Source: UBA6163 sp041753075
GTDB lineage: Bacteria > Planctomycetota > Planctomycetia > Pirellulales > Pirellulaceae
Assembly (NCBI GenBank): GCA_041753075.1
Contig: JBGSVE010000044.1
Location: 1 to 64,000, forward strand
Direction of reading: 5' to 3'
DNA: 64,000 nt
Made by a program: the position numbers and the translations under genes
Part shown: in pieces, positions 19,375 to 28,045 of the stretch
How the letters are laid out: each line of letters begins with the position of its first letter
How positions within the stretch are numbered: the first letter of the stretch is position 1
The notes under the pieces: generated by a model
The model's database searches: none
The model's input: only the letters and a program-made list of their open reading frames with translations
Told to the model about the DNA's origin: nothing

Positions 19375-20040
19375 CTACTGCGTGATGATCGTGGCGTCCA
19401 GCGCGACGGTATCGCTGTAGTCGTACGAGTGGAAGAACCGCGCCAGTCGGCTGGCCAGGACGCTCAGGTACAAGGCGCGAAACTTTGTTTCAGTGGTTTC
19501 GCTTGTATATTGCCCGGCAGTTTCGGGATAGGTGAACTCTTCGAGATGGCGGCGAAATTCTTCGGCACCGGTGGCGACGTCGTAAACCGTCGTGGTCACG
19601 GTGGCCCGACCACGATACAATGTCGCGCCATCACGCAACTTTAAATTCGTCATTTCGATCGCCACGACTTTGTCAGCCTTCACGCCGCGACCAATGTCAA
19701 TAAACTCGATCGCGTCCCAGCCCTTACTGTCGCGCCATTGCTGGACTTCGTCTTCGCGAACCAGTTCGATGTCTTTGATTTCGCGTTTCAAGATTTCAGC
19801 AACGCGGCGACTGAGCATTCGAGCCGATGCGTCGTCGCTGTATTGACTGCTATCGGTCAGCGTGATGACGGCGACTCGCTTTTCCTTCAGCCCTGCGAAT
19901 TCGGCCTTGACCGAATGGCCACGCACGACGTTCATCAAGTTGGCGGCAAGTCCCAAACACCCAGTTTGGACCAACGCAATGATCGCGACGATCAAAAAGA
20001 AGCCACAATTGCGACGGTAGCGGGAACGGAAAGCTGTCAT
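19375..20040 (-). CDS. Putative lipoprotein, function unknown
   Basis: 221 residues with an Arg-rich N-terminus, a hydrophobic stretch (FFLIVAIIALVQTGC) ending in a lipobox at VQTGC, and a mixed alpha/beta domain. The segment KEKRVAVITLTDSSQYSDD and KADKVVAIEMTNLKLRDGAT resemble periplasmic lipoproteins that share a penicillin-binding-protein-activator or LpoB-like fold, but this is weak. AAAGGA six bases before the ATG at 20040 supports that start. It is a stand-alone gene between convergent recQ and a mobile-element relic. Confidence 0.65.
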   Translation of the reverse strand: MTAFRSRYRRNCGFFLIVAIIALVQTGCLGLAANLMNVVRGHSVKAEFAGLKEKRVAVITLTDSSQYSDDASARMLSRRVAEILKREIKDIELVREDEVQQWRDSKGWDAIEFIDIGRGVKADKVVAIEMTNLKLRDGATLYRGRATVTTTVYDVATGAEEFRRHLEEFTYPETAGQYTSETTETKFRALYLSVLASRLARFFHSYDYSDTVALDATIITQ

Positions 20041-20234
20041 CACGAATCCTTTCGTAGATCGTCGCCAAATACGCCCTACTGGAGCGCCGGCTGATCACCC
20101 GCGAACACTAGCGAACTTTCCGTTTCGGCTGCAAGCCAAATTCCGCAGCGGAGGACACGTGGCTCGCCGACCGCTTGAGCAGCGTAATCGGCCAAGCGAT
20201 CCGAGACCGCTTGATCGTGATCACACCACGACGC

Positions 20235-20654
20235 TCAACGAAGCAAGAAACGACTTAAATCGCAGCCCCAGCTCGACGGGAACGAAGATTCAGAAGCACT
20301 CCGGTGCATCGGCAGCGTCCAACAGCGGATGAACTCCACGATCGATAATGATCCCGGGACTTGGCGACCTGATTTGTCTTTTGACCTAGCCCTGAAATAG
20401 ACCCGACCATTCTTCACTTCGATGATCCGGCGATCGGAGATCGGGCCGCCCGTCATGTAGCGGGCTAGGCACTTCAGTACGTCCGCTGGATCGCTGAGCT
20501 GCGTCGGTGGCGGCTGAATAAAAACAACCCAGTCGATCGTTTGGAGTTGCTTTAATGATTCCTCGACGACGGCAGCGTCGTCGACTTTCAGTTTGCCACT
20601 GCGCAGCATCGCTTTCACGCCGCGAAGGAAACAGCCTGATTGAATTGGCTCCAC
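20235..20654 (-). pseudogene. IS91-family transposase fragment
   Basis: The translated segment FLRGVKAMLRSGKLKVDD, DWVVFIQPPPTQL, DVLKCLARYMTGGPISDRRI and GRVYFRARSKDKSGRQ matches the C-terminal half of IS91-type transposases (region before and around the second catalytic Tyr). The N-terminal HUH part is missing and the end after FIRCWTLPMHRSA does not look like the family. The fragment begins exactly where a truncated integrase ends, in another frame. It is a relic. Confidence 0.72.
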
Positions 20655-20860
20655 GAAGATTCATTGACTTGAATCATCCACAACTGGAACTCGCGAATCT
20701 GCTCAGGCCCGAGGTCTTCGGGGAGCTTGCCGAAAGGTTTAGCGAAGCGATCGACGTGATAGGTGTAAGAATCGATGGTACGCGGTGCGAGGTTTCGCAC
20801 GAGCATGTCTTCGGCCATGCGTTTGGTGATGGCGGTGGTGCGTTTGTGATAGGGCGTCAT
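20615..20860 (-). pseudogene. Tyrosine recombinase N-terminal fragment (IS91-associated type)
   Basis: 81 residues matching the SAM-like DNA-binding domain of phage/integron-type integrases: RMAEDMLVRNLAPRTIDSYT, YHVDRFAKPFGKLPEDLGPE, REFQLWMIQVNESSWSQFNQ. The catalytic domain with the R-H-R-Y residues is absent. Such integrases often accompany IS91-type transposases, and the transposase fragment follows directly, so one deletion appears to have joined the start of the integrase to the end of the transposase. Confidence 0.75.
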
Positions 20861-21250
20861 GTGGAATCTCTCAAGTCAGCAGTAATGATCCTGGTGACGG
20901 ATCGGTCACCACGGCACTGCCAAGCATGTTTGCCGCTACAAAAAGCGCAAGTGATTTAATCGGAATCATCGGACCAAGGTGAAAACTATTTTGACCATTG
21001 CGAGTTAGAGCCGTGCAAGCCGCTAAGCGTGTTGCGAGCGTCACAAATCGCGGCAACGCCGTCGGCCTCGGGGCAGTGGGTTGGCAGGGATGCCAACCCC
21101 AACGCATCAGGATGATGCAAGCGCAAGAGAAACGCCGCGTGTCTTAGCAAAGACTAAAGATGCAGGGCAAGAAGTAGACCGCAATGCCCGGAGCCGAGCG
21201 GTTTAGTTCAACGACCAACGTAACCGGGCCGCCGCCAACCACGTTACCAT
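20861..21250. other. Non-coding stretch between IS91 relic and GNAT gene
   Basis: About 390 bp without a convincing gene. It contains two GC-rich inverted segments: GGTTGGCAGGGATGCCAACC near 21080-21100, a near-perfect short hairpin, and AACGT...ACGTT arms around an AACC/GGCC-rich core at about 21218-21246. These could be remnants of mobile-element ends. No tRNA or known RNA is recognised. Confidence 0.4.
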
Positions 21251-21778
21251 TTAGTTTGATCCGGACGGCGGCGCCGGTTCACGTAATTGTACGCCAGCGA
21301 TGGCTGGCACCACAATTTGCTTTGTCATTCGAATGCAGGCCAGGGAAATGCCGCGAGGGGATTCATACACGCCGCGTTGATCGCCGACAAAACCACACTT
21401 TCTGTAAAACGGAGCAGCGTTGAGCGTGGAGTCCAGGGTCAAGCGGGTTAATCTTGATTCTATCGCGTGAGATTCCAAATGCGCCATCATTGCGCTGCCG
21501 ACGCCGCGACCCATTCTGTCGGGTTGCACGAATACGGCATCCACTTGACCGGTTGCATATTCGAGTATTCCTGTACCGACCACGTTTTCATTCAAGGTGG
21601 CAACATACCAACTTCGCGCAACGGATTGAATGAAATCATCCGTGATCTCGCCAGCCGTCCACGCCGCCAACTGCTCTTCGGGGTAGTGTCCCGTACATTG
21701 GTCAAGAATCGCGGCGTTGCGAATATCCCACGCGGCAATCGCGTCTTGAAGCTCGGCTTTGCGGATGACAAGTTCCAT
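21251..21778 (-). CDS. GNAT-family N-acetyltransferase
   Basis: A 175-residue GCN5-related acyltransferase that would transfer acetyl from acetyl-CoA to an unknown amine. The acetyl-CoA loop is VQPDRMGRGVGSAMM (84-98), with the Arg/Gln-x-x-Gly-x-Gly pattern. APFYRKCGF near residue 125 is the usual motif B, with the catalytic Tyr. It is isolated, between an IS91 relic and a 418-bp non-coding stretch, which suggests an accessory gene that may have arrived by transfer. Confidence 0.85.
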   Translation of the reverse strand: MELVIRKAELQDAIAAWDIRNAAILDQCTGHYPEEQLAAWTAGEITDDFIQSVARSWYVATLNENVVGTGILEYATGQVDAVFVQPDRMGRGVGSAMMAHLESHAIESRLTRLTLDSTLNAAPFYRKCGFVGDQRGVYESPRGISLACIRMTKQIVVPAIAGVQLREPAPPSGSN

Positions 21779-22196
21779 TGATTCTGCTGGCGAACCGAAT
21801 AATTATCCCAGGGTCAGCCAGGGGGTAATGCTTTAATACCCCAACTCAGCCGCGCATTAAAGGTTTTATGCTCGGCTCACCCGTGAATAAAAGGAATAGC
21901 CCGATGGCGGGGGTGACGGTATGTGGGAAAGTTTGGCGATCGAGATCTGCGGCTTGTCGGTGACCTGACTTTCCGATATCTCTGGCGGATAAACATTGCT
22001 TACTGTACGAACTCCCACATTTGGAGGCCGAAGAGTTAGCGAAACGTAGGTTGGAAAAAATCGACTGCAGGGATAATGCCTGTTGATACGGCGGAGGCGA
22101 ATTTAGCCCAAATGGTTGTTGGGCCCAGTTTTGTCTGCGCTGATCCAGAGGCTTTGAATAACCGGGGCCAACACCCGTCGGCTAACATACTGAGAA
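21779..22196. other. Non-coding stretch upstream of maf
   Basis: 418 bp without a supported gene. It holds a small hairpin, GGGGTA (21822-21827) with TACCCC (21837-21842). It contains the promoter region of the long plus-strand array that starts with maf. No tRNA, RNase P, tmRNA or signal-recognition RNA pattern is seen. Confidence 0.4.
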
Positions 22197-22871
22197 ATGC
22201 ATGCCTACCTGCGTAAAATGCCACCGGAATTGCCGTTGATGCGATCGCTGCCTGCGGGGCCAATTCCTGCGGGAACGAGGTTGATTTTGGCCAGCGGTTC
22301 GCCGCGCCGGGCGGAATTGCTGGCGGCAGCGGGGTATCGGTTCTCGATCGATCCGCCGGCTGAGGGGGCCGAGTGTGGGATTTGCAGCCGCGAGACGGCG
22401 CCGGAAATGGTGGCGCGGTTGGCGTATCAAAAAGCTGCGGATGTGGCGGCTCGTTATACCAGCGGTTTGCTGCTCGCCGCCGACACGCTCGCTAGCTGTC
22501 TGGGTCAAATCCTCGGCAAGCCGAGTAATCGCGAGCACGCCGCGCAAATGCTGCGAATGCTCAGTGGCCGCGACCACAGCGTATTTACGGGAATTTGCTT
22601 GTGGGACGTCCAGTCGGGCAAACGGACCGTTGATGTCACGAAAACGGGGATGCGGATGGCGGAATTGAGCCCTGAAACGCTCGATCAATACCTCGAATCG
22701 ATGAAATGGGAAGGCAAAGCGGGCGCTTTTGGCTATCAAGACGGGAATGATTGGTTGACGATTACCGACGGTGGCAGCGAAAGTAACGTCGTGGGGCTGC
22801 CGATGGAGCGTTTGGCAGAATTACTCAATCGTTTCGACCAATCGTCCGATTTTGTAGTATGTAGCGGTTAG
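22197..22871 (+). CDS. maf: Maf-like nucleotide pyrophosphatase
   Basis: A house-cleaning nucleoside triphosphate pyrophosphatase of the Maf family that hydrolyses non-canonical nucleotides in the cytoplasm. Diagnostic segments are LILASGSPRRAELLAAAGY (P-loop-like SxSPRR), LAADTLASCLGQILGKPSN (the catalytic Asp region), AAQMLRMLSGRDHSVFTG and KWEGKAGAFGYQD. The conserved CLG replaces the common VLG near the active site. It is 224 residues from the ATG at 22197; an internal ATG at 22239 would give a more usual N-terminus. Confidence 0.9.
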   Translation: MHAYLRKMPPELPLMRSLPAGPIPAGTRLILASGSPRRAELLAAAGYRFSIDPPAEGAECGICSRETAPEMVARLAYQKAADVAARYTSGLLLAADTLASCLGQILGKPSNREHAAQMLRMLSGRDHSVFTGICLWDVQSGKRTVDVTKTGMRMAELSPETLDQYLESMKWEGKAGAFGYQDGNDWLTITDGGSESNVVGLPMERLAELLNRFDQSSDFVVCSG

Positions 22872-22918
22872 AGTGAATTTCCTATTGAACGCGCGACCCA
22901 TCGGCGGACCCACTGGCA

Positions 22919-23905
22919 ATGACTATAAACTATCGATTTGGCTGCGTAATAATGCTCGCTTGTCTCGGATCGTTTGCGGGTGCGAACGAATGGGCCAAGA
23001 AGATGTTTGCCGAAACGGGTCATGATTTTCGCACCGTGGGACGTGGCACGAAAAGCGAGTATCACTTCGAGTTAACCAATACCTACAAGGAAGATATTCA
23101 CATTGCATCGGTGCGTACCAGTTGCGGTTGTACGACGCCAATTGTGACCAAAGACACATTGAAGACTGGCGAGATCGGTTCGATTGTCGCCAAGTTCAAT
23201 ACCGACACTCACATCGGCCAGAAGTCGGCGGTTTTGACCGTTGTCTTTGATCGTCCCTATTACACCGAAGTGCAATTGTCGGTACGAGGCTACATACGCA
23301 CCGATGTCACGTTCACGCCCGACGAAGTGAATTTTGGTGAGCTGATTGAAGGCGAGACCGGCGAGCAAACGGTGGTGGTTTCGCACACTGGCGCGAGCAA
23401 ATGGGAGATCACCGATGTTCGCAGCCACTGCTCGGACCTGGCCGTGCGACTTGAACCGGCTCAGCGTTCACCGGGGATGGTCAAGTATCAATTGATTGTC
23501 AACAGTAAGGGTGGATTGGCAACCGGTGACATTCGCGAGCGTTTGACGCTGGTGACCAACGATAGCCGTTTTCCGACGATTGAGATGGCTGTATCAGGTC
23601 GAGTCAGGCCGATGCTCGAAGTCAGTCCCGCGTCGTTGGGTTTGGGCGAATTGACACCTGGGCAATTGGTCGAGAAGCGATTGGTGATCCGAGCTGATGA
23701 AGAGTTCGAGATCAGCGACATTCAATGTGGCGATGCGAGATTCTCGTTCGAGCGTCCCGCTGGAAAAAAGAAGCTGCACTTTGTCAACGTGACCTTCACT
23801 GCGGATGACAAGCCAGCGATGATCGCGCAGAAGGTACGCATTGTTTCGGACCTCAGCGACGGCAAGTTCGCCGAGTGTTTGATCAGCGGTTCGATCAAGC
23901 GCTAG
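22919..23905 (+). CDS. DUF1573 domain protein, exported
   Basis: 328 residues with a signal peptide (MTINYRFGCVIMLACLGSFA, then GANEW) and a DUF1573 beta-sandwich domain (YHFELTNTYKEDIHIASVRT, SCGCTTPIVTKDTLKTGEIG, FNTDTHIGQKSAVLTV). The motif SCGCTTP is characteristic and may bind metal. Two further immunoglobulin-like modules follow (FTPDEVNFGELIEGE; VSPASLGLGELTPGQ). The family is abundant in Bacteroidetes and Planctomycetes and its role is unknown; periplasmic or surface location is inferred. It lies 47 bp after maf. Confidence 0.85.
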   Translation: MTINYRFGCVIMLACLGSFAGANEWAKKMFAETGHDFRTVGRGTKSEYHFELTNTYKEDIHIASVRTSCGCTTPIVTKDTLKTGEIGSIVAKFNTDTHIGQKSAVLTVVFDRPYYTEVQLSVRGYIRTDVTFTPDEVNFGELIEGETGEQTVVVSHTGASKWEITDVRSHCSDLAVRLEPAQRSPGMVKYQLIVNSKGGLATGDIRERLTLVTNDSRFPTIEMAVSGRVRPMLEVSPASLGLGELTPGQLVEKRLVIRADEEFEISDIQCGDARFSFERPAGKKKLHFVNVTFTADDKPAMIAQKVRIVSDLSDGKFAECLISGSIKR

Positions 23906-23909
23906 TCGT

Positions 23910-24320
23910 CTAAAACACTTTTGATTCGAATGCTAGGCGTCGGGCTTTTGACTTGAGTTCGCTGTCGGTTTGCTGGCAGCTTTGATGAAGTTGCTCGCAC
24001 TCGATGCGTTGGTTTTGCATCCACAAGCGAAACGCTCGCTCGCGTCGTTCGTGCGTCGCAATGTCGGCGTTGAGTCGTGCCGACCGCATGTCCAGCTCTT
24101 CGGACCAGTGCTGCAAAAACTCGATCAAATCGTCGGCGTGTGCCGCTCGCAACGCCGCCGGATCAAACATGTCCGGCTCTGGCGAGCAATCTGCCACATT
24201 GCCACGACCATCATGCGGCGCGTCAACCCGACGGATCGAGACGCTGGCCAATTGATCGTCACGCACATCTGTAGCCGCAAAGTTTGGCGCAGCGATGTTC
24301 GATGTGGTTGACGTAGCCAT
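23910..24320 (-). CDS. Coiled-coil protein of unknown function
   Basis: 136 residues from the ATG at 24320 (the frame stays open to 24422). The N-terminal half is polar and low-complexity. The C-terminal half (about 65-136) is a long charged helix (DLIEFLQHWSEELDMRSARL, RERAFRLWMQNQRIECEQLH) predicted to be a coiled coil. There is no signal or membrane segment. It is the only minus-strand gene in the 22-39 kb array and converges with the DUF1573 gene at 5 bp. I do not recognise a family. Confidence 0.5.
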   Translation of the reverse strand: MATSTTSNIAAPNFAATDVRDDQLASVSIRRVDAPHDGRGNVADCSPEPDMFDPAALRAAHADDLIEFLQHWSEELDMRSARLNADIATHERRERAFRLWMQNQRIECEQLHQSCQQTDSELKSKARRLAFESKVF

Positions 24321-24531
24321 GGGAGCGGTGCCAATCGATTGAATCCGCTTTGGTTGTCGAATCGCGTAACGGGAGAATGCGATTGGGAGCGACGTCCAAA
24401 GCCAATGGTGAGCATCGGCCAATTCGTCGTGCTGGCTTCAACACGGCAAACGGGCAAGGTACAATCAAACGAACCGTTGCTGGTGATATTTTATTAGCGA
24501 CCCGGTCGATTGACACCAACCAACGTCTACG

Positions 24532-25680
24532 ATGGAGCAGTTTGCCACGATGAAACCATTTATCACTCCAATCCGAATACTCATTGGCCTGGCTTTTCTG
24601 GTTACAGTGACTACCTTCAACGGGCCAATTCGTTGCCAAGCGGATTCACCGCGCGAGATCAAACTGCGAGCGGTGGCTGGGCAAGGTATCGACTATTTAA
24701 GAACGCGCGGCCAAGCGGAGGATGGTTCCTTTAGCAGCGAAAGTGGCTCGGCAGTCACAAGTCTGTGTGTGGCGGCGATTCTGAAGCATCGACCTGAGGC
24801 GAAAAACGATCCCATTGTTATGAAAGGACTCGCTTACATCGAAGCGAATATTCGCGGCGATGGCGGGATTTATGCGGAAGGTTCGAAGCATAAGAATTAC
24901 GAAACCTGCATTGCAACGGCGGCGCTTGTCGAGGCCAACGAGAATGGAAAATACGACAGTGCCCTGGCGCGGGCCAAGGCGTTCATCAAAGAGTTGCAAT
25001 GGGATGAGGGTGAGGGAATTGCCGCCGACGATCCGGCGTATGGCGGTGCTGGGTACGGCAGCCATAGTCGTCCGGACCTTTCGAACACGTCGTTCATGAT
25101 CGAGGCCCTGCGCAATCTCGGAGATGAGGCGAGCGACCCGGCGATTCAAAAGGCGCTGGCGTTTGTGGCCCGCTCGCAAAACCTGACTGGCTACGGCAAT
25201 AACACCGAACATGCTGCTGCCGTGGGTGATGGCGGTTTCTACTACACGCCCGCCGCCGGTGGATCTAGCCAGGCCGGCAATACCGATTCAGGTGGCCTGC
25301 GCAGCTATGCTTCGATGACGTATGCGGGCCTTAAGAGCATGATCTTTGCTGGGTTAACGCCCGAGGATCCGCGCGTCGAAGCGGCGCTGTCGTTCATTCG
25401 CAAGAACTATGACCTGGAGTCCAACCCCGGTATGGGAACCGCTGGATTGTATTACTACTATCACACGTTCGCTAAGGCGTTGTCGGTCGCGGACATCGAC
25501 ATCCTTGACGATAGCGTAGGCAATCCACATGTGTGGCGCGACGAGCTTGTCGAGACGTTGGCCAAGGAACAATTCGCAGACGGCAGTTGGCTCAACAAAG
25601 CCAACGATCGTTGGATGGAAGGCAATCGCAATCTTGTGACTGCGTATGCATTGTTGTCGTTAGCCTATTGTCGCAATTGA
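24532..25680 (+). CDS. Terpene-cyclase/prenyltransferase-fold repeat protein, exported
   Basis: 382 residues with a signal peptide (about 7-38, ending CQADS) and alpha/alpha barrel repeats of the prenyltransferase/squalene-oxidase type: GIDYLRTRGQAEDGSFSSES, GLAYIEANIRGDGGIY, YETCIATAALVEAN, NTSFMIEALRNLGD, LRSYASMTYAGLKSMIFAGL, LAKEQFADGSWLN. The QxxDGSW-like repeats are present but the DxDD or DCTAE catalytic Asp motif of cyclases is not, and the protein is exported, so a binding or structural role is likelier than terpene cyclisation. An ATG at 24550 is an alternative start. It lies 8 bp before the next gene. Confidence 0.75.
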   Translation: MEQFATMKPFITPIRILIGLAFLVTVTTFNGPIRCQADSPREIKLRAVAGQGIDYLRTRGQAEDGSFSSESGSAVTSLCVAAILKHRPEAKNDPIVMKGLAYIEANIRGDGGIYAEGSKHKNYETCIATAALVEANENGKYDSALARAKAFIKELQWDEGEGIAADDPAYGGAGYGSHSRPDLSNTSFMIEALRNLGDEASDPAIQKALAFVARSQNLTGYGNNTEHAAAVGDGGFYYTPAAGGSSQAGNTDSGGLRSYASMTYAGLKSMIFAGLTPEDPRVEAALSFIRKNYDLESNPGMGTAGLYYYYHTFAKALSVADIDILDDSVGNPHVWRDELVETLAKEQFADGSWLNKANDRWMEGNRNLVTAYALLSLAYCRN

Positions 25681-25687
25681 GGGCTGG

Positions 25688-26695
25688 ATGATTGCTATGA
25701 AGAATTTGCTGTTTTTGACAATCTGGTTGGCCATGCCACTTATTGGCTTGTCTGAGGATGTGTGGGTGACGTCGATTGCGACTAGCGTTATCGATGTGGA
25801 TGGAGCCAAAAAACAAATCTGCTACGCGGGCACGGCCAGCGGTCTGTTGCTGCGACCGGCGGACGTTGTGCGTTGGGAATCCGATGACTTCGCCAAGCGA
25901 ACTCCATTGATGACGCATCCGTGTGCAGTTTGGTGTGTGCGTGCCAGCGACGATGGCAGCCATGTTGCCAGCTCCGACTATCGCGGCAACTTGCAAGTCA
26001 TGGACACCAGCAGCGGCGAAGCCAAAATGTACGAGGCCGCGTTTGAGCGCTGGACCCAGGCGCTGCGATTCGTACCGGGTACCGACACGATCGTTGCGGG
26101 AAACGAGGGGGGTAAACTGTTTGTTTTTGAAGGCGACAAAGTTACCAAGTCGATCGATGTCGAAAAAAATTCGATTACCGACATCGCGTTCAACACCGCA
26201 GCGGATCAATTGGCAATCAGCGCTGGCGGCGGAACGGTGCATTTGTATTCTTGGCCCGAACTGGAAGCCAAGGGCAAGATCAAGATCAGTGATTCACCGG
26301 CATGGTGTGTGGCGTTTGGTCATGACGCGAAGGTGATTTTTGTCGGCAGCGGAGATCGCAAACTGTATCGTGTCGACGCCACCGACGGTGCCACAGCGAC
26401 CGAAGTGTTCGAAGGTTCCGACTGGATCACACGGATCGCGATTTCGGAGACGGCAACGCTCGCCGCAACCGAAGTGGGCGGGCGAGTTTATGTCGTCAAC
26501 AGCCTGACCGAATCGCTACCGGCAATCAAGCCGATCGGTGTCGCACCGAGCGGTGTTTGGGCGGTTGATTGGTCGAGTCCGACGAGTCTGTTGGTGGGAA
26601 CTCGCAAACACGGCGTTGTCGGTGTGACTCAGGCCTGGGCCATGGTTCCTCCGGACGCACCGCCTGCGGAAGCGGCTGGCGATGATCAACATTGA
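25688..26695 (+). CDS. Exported WD40-like beta-propeller protein
   Basis: 335 residues with a signal peptide (MKNLLFLTIWLAMPLIGLSE after a three-residue leader) and repeated WD-type blades (WCVRASDDGSHVASSDYRG, ITDIAFNTAADQLAISAGGG, WCVAFGHDAKVIFVGSGDRK, ITRIAISETATLAATEVGGR, VWAVDWSSPTSLLVGTRKHG). Such propellers act as binding scaffolds. GAGGG just before the ATG at 25688 supports this start. The 3' end overlaps the start of ricT by 14 bp, so the two are in one transcript. Confidence 0.78.
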   Translation: MIAMKNLLFLTIWLAMPLIGLSEDVWVTSIATSVIDVDGAKKQICYAGTASGLLLRPADVVRWESDDFAKRTPLMTHPCAVWCVRASDDGSHVASSDYRGNLQVMDTSSGEAKMYEAAFERWTQALRFVPGTDTIVAGNEGGKLFVFEGDKVTKSIDVEKNSITDIAFNTAADQLAISAGGGTVHLYSWPELEAKGKIKISDSPAWCVAFGHDAKVIFVGSGDRKLYRVDATDGATATEVFEGSDWITRIAISETATLAATEVGGRVYVVNSLTESLPAIKPIGVAPSGVWAVDWSSPTSLLVGTRKHGVVGVTQAWAMVPPDAPPAEAAGDDQH

Positions 26696-27611
26696 AAACA
26701 ATGATGCGGGCGATGAGGCGGAAACCTCGGCCAAACCTTCGCGCAGCCCGACGCCGCAATATGTCGTGCGCACCGGTGCGGTGCGCAGTTTGTCGGTGAT
26801 GCAGGCGTTTGGGCGTTTTGGTTATGGCCAACGTGTTGCTGTGCGCACCGAGCGTGGCACGGAGTTTGGTGTTGTGTTGTGCGAAGCGTCACCGACGGCG
26901 CTGACCCATCTGGAAGAACCGACGTTGGGAAAAATCCTGCGAGCGCTTTCGCCGGATGATGAGTTGCAATGGGAATCGCAAGTTGCGCGTAGCGGCGATG
27001 ACGCTCAATTGGCGAAGAAATTGATTGCCGAGTTGGACTTGCCGATGCAAATCGTCGATGTCGAGCGGCTGCTCGGTGGCGAACGCATCGTGTTCTATTT
27101 TTTGGCTGAGAATCGTGTCGACTTTAGAGGTTTGGTGCGATTGCTTGCCGACGCGCTGCAAACCCGAATTGAGCTGCGTCAAATCGGTGTTCGCGACGAG
27201 GCCAAATTGCTTGCCGACTACGGCGATTGTGGCAAGCCGGTTTGTTGCAACACGCACTTGACCAAGATGCCGCCCGTTTCGATGCGGATGGCAAAGTTGC
27301 AAAAAGCGACGCTGGACCCTTCCAAAATTTCGGGTCGCTGCGGAAGATTAAAGTGTTGTTTGCGATACGAGTTTGACACTTACGAGGAGTTGCAAAAGAA
27401 CTTACCATCGGTGGGAAGTCGCATTGTCACCGCCGATGGAAATGCAACCGTCTTGGCTCAAGAGATCCTGTCACAACAATTAATGGTTCAAACCGAAGAC
27501 AACCGACGCATCCTGATCGCGGCTTCGACCGTGCTTGCCGTCACGCGGCGCGGTTCGGGGCCACCAGACCGCAGCGATTCTCGACGTGGAGGCGAAGGGG
27601 ACGCAACATGA
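26682..27611 (+). CDS. ricT: PSP1-domain protein, RicT-like
   Basis: A PSP1 C-terminal-domain protein of the RicT/YaaT type. In Bacillus, RicT works with RicA and RicF in an Fe-S-containing complex that promotes RNase Y-dependent RNA processing. Evidence: VQ/RAVRTERGTEFGVV, the PSP1 core IELRQIGVRDEAKLL, and the Cys clusters GDCGKPVCC, then SGRCGRLKCCLRYE, which match the conserved RicT cysteines. It is 309 residues with a polar N-terminal extension of about 30. It overlaps the upstream propeller gene by 14 bp and the downstream Minf_1886 gene by 4 bp (ATGA), so translation is probably coupled. Confidence 0.88.
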   Translation: MINIENNDAGDEAETSAKPSRSPTPQYVVRTGAVRSLSVMQAFGRFGYGQRVAVRTERGTEFGVVLCEASPTALTHLEEPTLGKILRALSPDDELQWESQVARSGDDAQLAKKLIAELDLPMQIVDVERLLGGERIVFYFLAENRVDFRGLVRLLADALQTRIELRQIGVRDEAKLLADYGDCGKPVCCNTHLTKMPPVSMRMAKLQKATLDPSKISGRCGRLKCCLRYEFDTYEELQKNLPSVGSRIVTADGNATVLAQEILSQQLMVQTEDNRRILIAASTVLAVTRRGSGPPDRSDSRRGGEGDAT

Positions 27612-28045
27612 CTTCAGCATTCCAGGCAATGTATAACCTGCTGCAAACCGACCGGCGATATAAGTTTGAGGCTTATAACTTTGTCCGCGAGTCGCTCAAT
27701 GTCGCCCAGGAGCGAATGCGTTCGACGCGTGTTGCTGCGGGTGAAGAATCAACCAGCGACGACGATAGCGACTTCGCGCCGGTGACGAATCACATCACGC
27801 CCCAAGAGTTGTGTGAAGCGTGCCGCTTGCATGCGATCGACCAGTTCGGCTTGATGGCAAGCAAGGTTTTGGCGAATTGGGGCGTAACGGCGACGGGTGA
27901 TTTTGGCGAGATCGTCTTCAATTTGATTCGTATTGACCAGATGCGCAAGAGTGACAGCGATCATCGTGAAGATTTCGATGATGTCTATGAATTCGGCGGC
28001 GCGTTTGCTCCGCAGTTTGAGCTTCCAACCCAAAGTAGCGAATGA
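27608..28045 (+). CDS. Minf_1886-family protein (Planctomycetes/Verrucomicrobia-restricted)
   Basis: 145 residues matching the Minf_1886 family: RRYKFEAYNFVRESLNVAQ near the start, then HITPQELCEACRLHAIDQFG and LMASKVLANWGVTATGDFGE, VFNLIRIDQMRKSDSD and DDVYEFGGAFA. The family is known from PVC bacteria and its function is not known. It overlaps ricT by 4 bp and the methyltransferase gene by 4 bp. The repeated pairing with an RNA-processing factor would point to a role in the same process; that is inference. Confidence 0.85.
   Translation: MTSAFQAMYNLLQTDRRYKFEAYNFVRESLNVAQERMRSTRVAAGEESTSDDDSDFAPVTNHITPQELCEACRLHAIDQFGLMASKVLANWGVTATGDFGEIVFNLIRIDQMRKSDSDHREDFDDVYEFGGAFAPQFELPTQSSE

Noticed and set aside
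20080..20250. Short minus-strand open frame of about 60 codons (ending GDQPALQ)
   Set aside because: No start with a ribosome site and no recognisable family; the stretch overlaps the promoter of the lipoprotein gene and probably contains relic DNA.
21180..21250. Possible integron attC site beside the GNAT gene
   Set aside because: Arms are palindromic but no RYYYAAC / GTTRRRY core pair could be found on either strand.
24532..25680. Active terpene cyclase or squalene-hopene cyclase
   Set aside because: The alpha/alpha repeats are present, but the catalytic Asp motif is absent and the protein has a signal peptide.
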